A stretch of 24,092 bases of DNA, taken from Glaciecola sp. UBA983 (GTDB lineage Bacteria > Pseudomonadota > Gammaproteobacteria > Enterobacterales > Alteromonadaceae). The position numbers and the translations under genes were made by a program. This document shows positions 8,174-14,830 of this stretch, in pieces (the first letter of the stretch is position 1; each line of letters opens with the position of its first letter). The notes beneath the pieces were generated by a model. The model was not told the DNA's origin. It saw only the letters and a list, made by a program, of their open reading frames with translations, and did not search any database. The DNA is taken from positions 1 through 24,092 of the forward strand of contig DBBN01000083.1 in the NCBI GenBank assembly GCA_002292215.1, in the 5' to 3' direction.

Positions 8174-9025
8174 ATGTACACAACTCTTGTTGCTGCGTTG
8201 TCGGCGTTACGTCACAATCGCATTTTTGAGATGGTGGTGATCACGGTCATCATTATTTCCGCTTTAGAAATTGGCGCAAAAACCTTTCCACTATCTGACA
8301 CCGCGTTGTTGATCACCAAGATCATGGACAGAGCGATTACGATATTTTTCTTATGCGAAATTATCATTCGCTTTGTTGCTGAGCCGAGGAAAAAAGATTT
8401 CTTAAAATCCGGTTGGAATATTTTCGATACTCTTGTAGTGGTCATCAGTTTAGTACCGGTTAATGAGTCTGAAATGGCCTTGTTGGCGCGTTTGATCCGA
8501 GTATTTAGGGTCTTACGAATGATTTCAATCATTCCTGAGTTACGATTATTGATTAACTCACTGCTCAAAGCGATGCCCAAAATGGGCTATGTCGTGTTGC
8601 TCATGTTTATTATTTTTTATATCTACGCAGCCATGGGTAGCTACTTATTTGCCCCGATTAACGAGGTGTTGTGGGGTAATATTGCCATCGCGATGTTGAC
8701 TTTGTTCCGTGTGATGACGTTTGAAGATTGGACGGATATCATGTACGAAACCCAAGAAGTCTACGGATTTTCATGGATTTATTACATGACGTTTATTTTC
8801 TTAACAGCGTTTGCATTTTTGAATATGGTGATTGGAATTGTCATTAATGTCATGGAGCAAGAGCAACGGGAAATACGCGAAGAAGAGGCTGCTACTCACC
8901 CTGAGTTGCAAGATATTAGTAATAAAGAAGTCAACGCAGAACTACATGCGCAAATCAGTGAATTGCAAAGTGAGATTGGTGAAATCAAAGCATTGTTACT
9001 TGCTCAGCAAGCACAACCTAGATAA
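8174..9025 (+). CDS. One-domain voltage-gated cation channel (bacterial Nav/Cav-like)
   Basis: At 283 residues it has the full architecture of a tetrameric prokaryotic voltage-gated channel: S1 about 20-36, S2 54-69 (with CEIIIRF), S3 81-95 (WNIFDTLVVV), S4 103-119 with gating arginines R106, R109, R112 and R115 at every third residue, S5 138-158, pore helix about 165-181, filter T182-F-E-D-W-T-D188, and S6 199-228 (FLNMVIGIVINVM). A charged neck (228-245) leads to a C-terminal coiled coil with hydrophobic positions at V253, L257, I261, L264, I268, I271 and L275, the tetramerisation bundle of this family. The filter carries Glu184, Asp185 and Asp188 where sodium channels such as NavAb have TLESWSM, so calcium selectivity is plausible but untested. 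There is no clear Shine-Dalgarno. It is third in the prsT transcription unit. Confidence 0.92.
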   Translation: MYTTLVAALSALRHNRIFEMVVITVIIISALEIGAKTFPLSDTALLITKIMDRAITIFFLCEIIIRFVAEPRKKDFLKSGWNIFDTLVVVISLVPVNESEMALLARLIRVFRVLRMISIIPELRLLINSLLKAMPKMGYVVLLMFIIFYIYAAMGSYLFAPINEVLWGNIAIAMLTLFRVMTFEDWTDIMYETQEVYGFSWIYYMTFIFLTAFAFLNMVIGIVINVMEQEQREIREEEAATHPELQDISNKEVNAELHAQISELQSEIGEIKALLLAQQAQPR

Positions 9026-9028
9026 TCG

Positions 9029-9062
9029 ACTATGGCGAGTGAGAGACACCACTCGCCATAGT
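9029..9062. terminator. 13-bp hairpin between convergent genes
   Basis: A perfect inverted repeat (ACTATGGCGAGTG at 9029-9041, its complement at 9050-9062) encloses an 8-nt loop, starting 3 nt after the channel gene and ending 18 nt before the tolC stop. Its GC-rich core and place between convergent genes suggest a bidirectional terminator, but neither strand has the usual T-run after the stem. It may instead act as an mRNA 3'-end stabiliser. Confidence 0.65.
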
Positions 9063-9080
9063 AAGAACATCAAAGGTTGA

Positions 9081-10373
9081 CTAGTTAGACGCTTGAAGGC
9101 CTTTATTTAGGGTTTCGATGTCTGCAACAGTCAACGTACCCGCAGCGCGTTTAAGACTAATCACAGCAGTGATAAAATCATAACGAGCATTGGCTAAGTT
9201 TTTACGTGCGTTAAACAAATTACGTGTTGAATTAAGTACATCAACAATCGTTCTGATCCCCACATCAAACCCTTCTTCAGTCGCGCGTAAGGCTGACTCT
9301 GCTGAGATAACCGCTTGTTCAAACGCTTTGATAGTGGACATATTAGCTGAAATGTCATTAAACGAATTACGTACATTACGTACCGTACCGCGATAGGTTT
9401 GTTCAAGTGTTTCACTTTCCGCTACAAAACGTGAGCGAGATTGTGCAGTACGAGATGTAGTTGCGCCGCCACTATAAATAGGCACACTCAACGTAATACC
9501 TAAACTGCTAGTATCCGAGTCACCATCCACACCATCTTGGTCGAAATCAGAACGACTCAATGACCCAGATAAGCCCAGTGTTGGTAGATGTCCTGCCTTG
9601 TTACCATCAATATCTGCTTTGGCGATATCAACAGCAAAGCGCTGTGCTTGTAAATCCAAGTTGTTCATTTGTGCCAAGTCTAACCATGCTTCGACCGTTT
9701 CAGGCGCAGGCGCTTGCGCAGCAAACGTCGTCGTATTTAACGTGTTAACTTGGTCATAATACAACCCAGTAATTTCACGTAGCTGTTCTTTGCGTAGTTC
9801 GAGGGTATTGCGGGCAACAATTTCTTGAGCTATCGTAGTATCGAAGTTAGCTTGCGCCTCATGTACATCAGTAATGGCGATTAAGCCCACTTCAAAACGT
9901 TGCTTAGTTTGTTCTAGTTGGCGTTCGATAGCACGTTTTTCAGCTTGAACAAACTCAACATTATCATTCGCTCGTAAAATATTGAGGTAGGCATCGACAA
10001 CACGGACAATCAAATCTTGTAATGTGGCAGAGTAAGAGGCTTCGGCTTGTTGTGCCACTTTTTCAGCGCGATCCATGCCTATCCATTGTGCATGGTCATA
10101 CAACGACATGGATAAACCGACACGATAGTTTAATGTGTCGGTATCGACATTATTAGAATCAGACATGGTGTAACCAATTGAACCTGACACTTGCGGTAAT
10201 AAAGGAGCTCGTGCTAACGTCACACCCTCAAGTGATACATCTCGCAATGCCTTTGCACGGTTAACTACAGGGTCTTTATCTAACGCTTGTTGATAAATCG
10301 CCGATAAATCTTGAGCATGTAGTGATCCGGTAAATCCTATACTTATGATGACACTTAATAGTGTTTTTTTCAT
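9081..10373 (-). CDS. tolC: TolC family outer-membrane efflux/secretion channel
   Basis: At 430 residues it has a Sec signal peptide (MKKTLLSVIISIGF..., probable cleavage after LHA at residue 20) and the TolC internal duplication: two halves each with long coiled-coil helices and a beta segment. Features include LSAIYQQALDKDP after the signal, EQTKQRFEVGLIAITDVHEAQ, SLGITLSVPIYSGG and TEEGFDVGIRTIVDVLNSTR. TolC trimers form the outer-membrane exit duct for multidrug efflux pumps and type I secretion. It is shorter than E. coli TolC (493), mainly for lack of an extended C-terminal tail, which is common in marine relatives. AAGG 8 nt upstream supports the ATG. It is divergent from nudF exactly as in E. 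coli, which supports calling it the housekeeping TolC rather than a pump-specific paralogue. Confidence 0.93.
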   Translation of the reverse strand: MKKTLLSVIISIGFTGSLHAQDLSAIYQQALDKDPVVNRAKALRDVSLEGVTLARAPLLPQVSGSIGYTMSDSNNVDTDTLNYRVGLSMSLYDHAQWIGMDRAEKVAQQAEASYSATLQDLIVRVVDAYLNILRANDNVEFVQAEKRAIERQLEQTKQRFEVGLIAITDVHEAQANFDTTIAQEIVARNTLELRKEQLREITGLYYDQVNTLNTTTFAAQAPAPETVEAWLDLAQMNNLDLQAQRFAVDIAKADIDGNKAGHLPTLGLSGSLSRSDFDQDGVDGDSDTSSLGITLSVPIYSGGATTSRTAQSRSRFVAESETLEQTYRGTVRNVRNSFNDISANMSTIKAFEQAVISAESALRATEEGFDVGIRTIVDVLNSTRNLFNARKNLANARYDFITAVISLKRAAGTLTVADIETLNKGLQASN

Positions 10374-10428
10374 ATTGCTGCCTTAAAAGAGTTAAAATGA
10401 AACTATTATTGTTTCTAGTCTGTGCATT

Positions 10429-10455
10429 TGTATACCGTGAGTGTAAGAAATTCAA
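10429..10455 (-). promoter_or_regulatory. Candidate tolC promoter
   Basis: On the minus strand TTGAAT (10450-10455) and TATACA (10429-10434) are separated by 15 nt, shorter than the ideal 17. A leader of about 50 nt would result. Inference only; other AT-rich choices exist in this 165-nt tolC/nudF gap. Confidence 0.35.
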
Positions 10456-10492
10456 GCGGATACATATATACTTATCACGTTACGAAATAGGG

Positions 10493-10521
10493 TTATGTGT
10501 AACAGAATGTAATCGTATATT
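10493..10521 (+). promoter_or_regulatory. Candidate nudF operon promoter
   Basis: TTATGT (10493-10498) and TATATT (10516-10521) have a 17-nt spacer, 17 nt upstream of the nudF ATG. Nearby, GTTAC at 10479-10483 and GTAAC further along form a loose inverted repeat that could be an operator, but the arms are too short to be sure. Confidence 0.35.
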
Positions 10522-10538
10522 CATTAATTAGGGAAATT

Positions 10539-11156
10539 ATGTCAATTAGACCTCAGTTTAGCAACCAAGACGTTGAAGTATTAACCACAAATAAATTATA
10601 CGACGGTTTTTTTAAAATGGTGCAGTATAAAGTCAAACATAAGTTATTTGCAGGTGGTTGGTCTGATGTGGTGACCCGAGAAATGTTTGAACGTGGGCAC
10701 GCCGTCGCATTACTCCCTTATGATCCAAATACACAAGAATTTGTATTAATTGAACAATTTCGACTAGGTGCGATGGCTACATCTGATTCACCGTGGTTAA
10801 TGGAAGTCATCGCCGGCATGATTGATGACGGCTACAGCGCTGAAGATATCTGTCATAAAGAAGCCCATGAAGAAGCGGGTATTCGTTTAAGCCATTTAAC
10901 CAAAGCCTGTAGTTACTTATCGAGTCCAGGAGGCACTACCGAGCGATTGCATATTTTTATGGCTAAAACCGACGCGACTCAAGCCGATGGGATCCATGGC
11001 ATTGATGATGAATCAGAAGACATTTTAGTGCATCGTGTTCCGGAGGGAACAGCAAAACAATGGCTTGAGTCTGGTCGAATAGATAACGCTGCGGCAATTA
11101 TTGCACTACAATATTTCTTTTTAAATAAACAAAAAATCATAGCGGATTGGCAGTGA
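10539..11156 (+). CDS. nudF: ADP-ribose pyrophosphatase NudF (Nudix hydrolase)
   Basis: This 205-residue protein aligns well with E. coli NudF (ADPRase): GHAVALLPYDP, LIEQFRLGA, PWLMEVIAGMID and SSPGGTTERLHIFMA. It hydrolyses ADP-ribose to AMP and ribose-5-phosphate. The Nudix box runs from the Gly of AGMIDDG to EEAGI: the metal-binding KEAHEEAG part is intact, but the first conserved Glu is Tyr (in DDGYSAED; E. coli has Glu) and the conserved Arg before the catalytic Glu is Lys. AGGGAA about 5 nt before the ATG is a good ribosome binding site. It is the first gene of a tightly packed operon; its stop overlaps the yqiB start by 4 nt. Confidence 0.93.
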   Translation: MSIRPQFSNQDVEVLTTNKLYDGFFKMVQYKVKHKLFAGGWSDVVTREMFERGHAVALLPYDPNTQEFVLIEQFRLGAMATSDSPWLMEVIAGMIDDGYSAEDICHKEAHEEAGIRLSHLTKACSYLSSPGGTTERLHIFMAKTDATQADGIHGIDDESEDILVHRVPEGTAKQWLESGRIDNAAAIIALQYFFLNKQKIIADWQ

Positions 11157-11596
11157 GTATTCAGTATAAAAAAAAGTACGTCCCCCATTTACCCAGTCTG
11201 TTAGCGATTGGGGATCACAATTATGCGCGCTTTATGCGTTTATTACCGGATTGTGATACAGCAGCATTATCTTATGATTTTTGTGTTGAGGCTTTATTGA
11301 GTTATTCGATCACGATTGTCGATTGTGCGCGTTACACCACGACCGTTGAAGTAAAACAAATCGCAGAACAACTACCTAATTTTATGAAACCTTCAATGAC
11401 CGTACGTTTGTACCACGATGCCAAATCTGCCGAGGTCATTAGTTGTCAGCATGTTGGAAATCTAAAGGCGAGTTACGAATATCCTAATTTGCACATGCAT
11501 CAAAAAAATGAAAAGTTTATGGTTAATGTCTTTTTATCCGAATGGCTGCAATTTTGTGTGGCGTATCACAATAAACGAGCGGCGCAAAAACAATGA
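11153..11596 (+). CDS. yqiB: YqiB-like DUF1249 protein
   Basis: This 147-residue protein belongs by sequence and position to the DUF1249/YqiB family, always found between nudF and cpdA/yqiA in gammaproteobacteria. Its function is unknown. Visible features are a basic N-terminus, FMRLLPDCD and a Tyr/His-rich C-terminal half (YEYPNLHMHQKNEKF). I chose the GTG at 11153 because its GTGA overlap with the nudF stop is the usual coupling geometry; an in-frame TTG at 11147 is the alternative and would add two residues. The 3' end overlaps yqiA by 4 nt (ATGA). In E. coli cpdA stands between yqiB and yqiA; here there is no room for it. Confidence 0.88.
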   Translation: MSIQYKKKYVPHLPSLLAIGDHNYARFMRLLPDCDTAALSYDFCVEALLSYSITIVDCARYTTTVEVKQIAEQLPNFMKPSMTVRLYHDAKSAEVISCQHVGNLKASYEYPNLHMHQKNEKFMVNVFLSEWLQFCVAYHNKRAAQKQ

Positions 11597-12219
11597 GTTT
11601 CCCACAAGCACACATTCTTTATTTACATGGTTTTTTAAGCTCTCCGATGTCTGCCAAAGCTCAAGAAATGCGGCATTATGTTGCGCAGCATTTTCCGCAC
11701 ATTCAACTGCATATGCCGGTGTTGTCCGGGGTGCCAGCTAAGGCAGTAGAGCAAGCCATAACGCGATTTACTGCTCTGCAAAATACCTATGGAGAACGGT
11801 TGTTAGGCGTGGTGGGCAGTTCAATGGGGGGATTTTTGGCGACGCATTTAGTCGAAAATGTCAGTTCATCTGAGCATTCAGCCAAAGCGGTACTAATTAA
11901 CCCTGCGGTCGCGCCTCATCGACTTTTTCCTGAGTACTTGGGGGAGCATGTTAATCCTTACAGCAAAGAACAATTCACGTTAACCCATGCTGATATTGAT
12001 GCGATTGAACAACGTAATATTACTCAGTTAAGCGTCCCTAAACAATTTCAAGTATGGTTGCAAACCGGTGATGAAGTGCTCGATTATCGCCTTGCGGAGA
12101 CATTGTACAAAGAAAGTGATTTACGCATTCGAGTCGGTGGTGACCATGCTTATCAAGATTTTAGCCGTGAGTTACCAGCGATTTGTAAGTTTTTAACGTG
12201 TGAAAGGTTTGCTCAATAG
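11593..12219 (+). CDS. yqiA: YqiA-family alpha/beta-hydrolase esterase
   Basis: At 208 residues this is a small alpha/beta hydrolase of the YqiA family (E. coli YqiA is 193). It begins with the strand and oxyanion loop ILYLHGFLSSP, has the nucleophile elbow GSSMGG (second Ser catalytic), a plausible acid in QTGDEVLDY, and the catalytic His in GGDHAYQDF. E. coli YqiA hydrolyses short-chain acyl esters; the physiological substrate is unknown. The ATG overlaps the yqiB stop by 4 nt, so expression is coupled to nudF-yqiB. An 89-nt gap follows before parE. Confidence 0.92.
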   Translation: MSFPQAHILYLHGFLSSPMSAKAQEMRHYVAQHFPHIQLHMPVLSGVPAKAVEQAITRFTALQNTYGERLLGVVGSSMGGFLATHLVENVSSSEHSAKAVLINPAVAPHRLFPEYLGEHVNPYSKEQFTLTHADIDAIEQRNITQLSVPKQFQVWLQTGDEVLDYRLAETLYKESDLRIRVGGDHAYQDFSRELPAICKFLTCERFAQ

Positions 12220-12308
12220 TTGGGTACTTGGTAATATCGCGAGATAATAATTCAGTTACCCGCGCGGCACTCGTGTGATGCGTAACAACCACTAAGGCGT
12301 AGTGTTAC

Positions 12309-14201
12309 ATGTCAGAGCAATATAATTCAGATGCCATTGAAGTCCTTAACGGGTTAGATCCAGTCAAACGTCGTCCGGGCATGTACACCGACACTACTCG
12401 CCCTAACCATCTCAGCCAAGAAGTGATTGATAACTCTGTGGATGAAGCGTTAGCAGGACACGCCTCAACGATTAAAGTTATTTTGCATGAGGATCAATCA
12501 CTAGAAGTCATTGATGATGGCCGTGGTATGCCGGTGGATATTCACCCTGAAGAAAAAATCTCTGGGGTCGAGCTGATTATGACCAAGCTGCATGCTGGTG
12601 GTAAATTTTCTAACAAAAACTATGAATTTGCAGGTGGTTTGCACGGGGTTGGTATTTCAGTAGTAAATGCCTTGTCAACGCGTGTTGAAGTGACTATTCG
12701 CCGAAATGGTGAAGTGTATCAAATCGTATTTGCAAACGGCGATAAGATTTCTGAGCTGGCAGTGATTGATACTTGTGGGAAACGTAATACAGGAACAAGT
12801 GTACATTTTTGGCCTGATGTCAGTTATTTTGATTCAGGTAATTTCTCGGTACGCCAACTTTTACACGTGTTGCGAGCAAAAGCGGTACTTTGCCCTGGTT
12901 TACGCATTCGCTTTGATAACAAAATTAACAAAGAAACGACCGAATGGTATTTCGAAGATGGCCTACGCGATTATTTGTATGATGCTGTCAAAGGATATGA
13001 AACTTTACCTCGTGATAATCCATTTGTGGGTAAATTTTCGGGTAACCACGAAGCAGCTGATTGGGCGGTTATGTGGCTGCCAGAAGGTGGTGATATGATC
13101 ACTGAATCTTATGTTAACCTTATTCCTACAGCCCAAGGTGGGACCCACGTCAACGGCCTAAGACAAGGTTTGTTAGAATCAATGCGAGAGTTTTGTGAGT
13201 TTAGAAACTTGCTACCTCGTGGCGTAAAACTCACCCCTGATGATATTTGGGACCGTTGTAGTTATGTGTTGTCGACTAAAATGCAAGATCCACAATTTGC
13301 AGGGCAAACCAAAGAGCGTTTATCATCACGCCAAGCCGCAGCATTTGTTTCTGGGATCGTAAAAGATTCATTTAGTTTATGGCTTAATAAGCATACTGAT
13401 ATTGCTGAATTAATGGCAGATATGTGCATCAATAATGCCCAAAAACGCCTGCGTCAAACCAAAAAAGTCGCCCGTAAAAAAGTCACACAAGGTCCAGCGC
13501 TACCAGGTAAATTAACCGATTGTTCTTCACAAGATACTAGCCGTTCAGAGTTGTTTTTGGTGGAAGGGGACTCAGCCGGTGGTTCAGCTAAACAGGCACG
13601 TGATCGTGAAATTCAAGCGATCATGCCACTACGAGGCAAGATCCTTAATTCTTGGGAAGTGGATTCGTCACAAGTACTCGCTTCACAAGAGATCCACGAT
13701 ATTTCGGTGGCATTAGGGATTGACCCTGACAGCGAAGATCTATCTGGCTTACGCTACGGTAAAATCTGTATTCTTGCGGATGCTGATTCCGATGGATTGC
13801 ACATTGCGACCTTGTTATGTGCATTGTTTGTGAGACACTTCAGAACGTTGGTAAACAAAGGCCATGTGTATGTGGCAATGCCGCCTTTGTTTCGTATCGA
13901 TATTGGTAAAGAGGTGTATTATGCGCTCGATGAAAGTGAAAAGCAGGGTATTTTAGATCGTATCGAAGCGGAGAAAAAACGTGGTAAAATCAACGTACAA
14001 CGCTTTAAAGGTCTAGGTGAAATGAATCCACTACAACTGCGAGAAACGACTATGGATCCTAACACCCGCCGTTTGGTGCAGCTGACAATTGATGATTCGG
14101 ATGAAATGCTCGAAATGATGGATATGCTACTAGCTAAAAAACGCTCCGGCGATCGCAAAGTATGGCTAGAAGGTAAAGGGAATATGGCTCAAGTTGAGTA
14201 A
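12309..14201 (+). CDS. parE: DNA topoisomerase IV subunit B (ParE)
   Basis: The length, 630 residues, is that of E. coli ParE. The GHKL ATPase domain shows VIDNSVDEALAG (about 39-50), DDGRGMP (69-75) and GGLHGVG (109-115), followed by the transducer with IPTAQGGTHVNG. The TOPRIM metal-binding domain shows VEGDSAGG at 418-425, DADSDG around 490-497 and QRFKGLGEMNP near 575. ParE with ParC decatenates daughter chromosomes and relaxes supercoils in an ATP-dependent way and is a target of quinolone and coumarin antibiotics. The PYRR/QxxR differences that separate GyrB from ParE, the lack of the long GyrB insertion and the neighbourhood all favour ParE. parC is not in the window. Only a distant AAGG (12 nt from the ATG) resembles a ribosome binding site. 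yaeQ follows after 51 nt. Confidence 0.97.
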   Translation: MSEQYNSDAIEVLNGLDPVKRRPGMYTDTTRPNHLSQEVIDNSVDEALAGHASTIKVILHEDQSLEVIDDGRGMPVDIHPEEKISGVELIMTKLHAGGKFSNKNYEFAGGLHGVGISVVNALSTRVEVTIRRNGEVYQIVFANGDKISELAVIDTCGKRNTGTSVHFWPDVSYFDSGNFSVRQLLHVLRAKAVLCPGLRIRFDNKINKETTEWYFEDGLRDYLYDAVKGYETLPRDNPFVGKFSGNHEAADWAVMWLPEGGDMITESYVNLIPTAQGGTHVNGLRQGLLESMREFCEFRNLLPRGVKLTPDDIWDRCSYVLSTKMQDPQFAGQTKERLSSRQAAAFVSGIVKDSFSLWLNKHTDIAELMADMCINNAQKRLRQTKKVARKKVTQGPALPGKLTDCSSQDTSRSELFLVEGDSAGGSAKQARDREIQAIMPLRGKILNSWEVDSSQVLASQEIHDISVALGIDPDSEDLSGLRYGKICILADADSDGLHIATLLCALFVRHFRTLVNKGHVYVAMPPLFRIDIGKEVYYALDESEKQGILDRIEAEKKRGKINVQRFKGLGEMNPLQLRETTMDPNTRRLVQLTIDDSDEMLEMMDMLLAKKRSGDRKVWLEGKGNMAQVE

Positions 14202-14252
14202 CATTTCTTTCCGCAATAGCAATGTCTAATATCTGTAAAGGATGAATCACAC

Positions 14253-14801
14253 ATGGCACTCAAGCCTACTATTTATAAATTTTTGATCGCCATTTCTGAT
14301 TTAAATCAGCATTATTATGAGACGTTAAATTTGACTGTCGCTCAGCATCCATCAGAAACCGCAGAGCGAATGATGGCGCGTTTAATGGCGTTTTGTTTGC
14401 ATGCTGCAGATGATCCTGAGCGACTGATGGCCTTTACCAAAGGCTTAAGCTCGCCTGATGAACCGGATATTTGGCTTCGTAGTTTGGATGATGTATTGCA
14501 TTTATCAATCGATATGGGCGAGCCTAGCGGCGAACGAGCTAAAAAAGCGAGTCGCCTAGCAAAGCACGCTTACATTTATAGTTTTAATTCTAAATCTGAT
14601 GTGTGGTGGCGACAAAGCGAAGCTGAATTGAGTCGTCTACCTATCAATGTCAGGCAGTTTGAATGGGCGCAAATCCAAGCCCTTAGTCAATCACTGCAAC
14701 GTACCATGTCGTTATCATTGACGATCACTGAACAATCTATCTACGTGGCAATGCCTGATGCACAATGTGAAGTACAGTGGACTGTGTTGCAATCTGTATA
14801 G
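14253..14801 (+). CDS. yaeQ: YaeQ family protein (PD-(D/E)XK-like fold)
   Basis: This 182-residue protein opens with MALKPTIYKFLIAISDLN and contains QHPSETAERMMARLMAF, KGLSSPDEPDIWLR and the region IDMGEPSGERAKKASR, matching E. coli YaeQ (MALKATIYK..., RHPSETQERMM..., GLPDERRIKKA). YaeQ has a compact fold resembling PD-(D/E)XK nucleases; its role is not established, and the early idea that it substitutes for RfaH was not upheld. AAAGGA lies 11 nt before the ATG. It is codirectional with parE and may be cotranscribed. It converges on the amylase-like gene with only 29 nt between and no visible terminator hairpin. Confidence 0.93.
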   Translation: MALKPTIYKFLIAISDLNQHYYETLNLTVAQHPSETAERMMARLMAFCLHAADDPERLMAFTKGLSSPDEPDIWLRSLDDVLHLSIDMGEPSGERAKKASRLAKHAYIYSFNSKSDVWWRQSEAELSRLPINVRQFEWAQIQALSQSLQRTMSLSLTITEQSIYVAMPDAQCEVQWTVLQSV

Positions 14802-14830
14802 ATGCCGTTTATATGTGTCGTACTTTACTG

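Noticed and set aside
12220..12308. Possible replacement gene or regulatory RNA in the yqiA-parE gap, and a possible CRP site near 12271
   Set aside because: Only 89 nt with short imperfect repeats; the TGTGA half-site has no matching TCACA at the right distance.
12766..13098. 110-codon plus-strand open frame
   Set aside because: It lies wholly within parE in another frame and has no sensible protein features.
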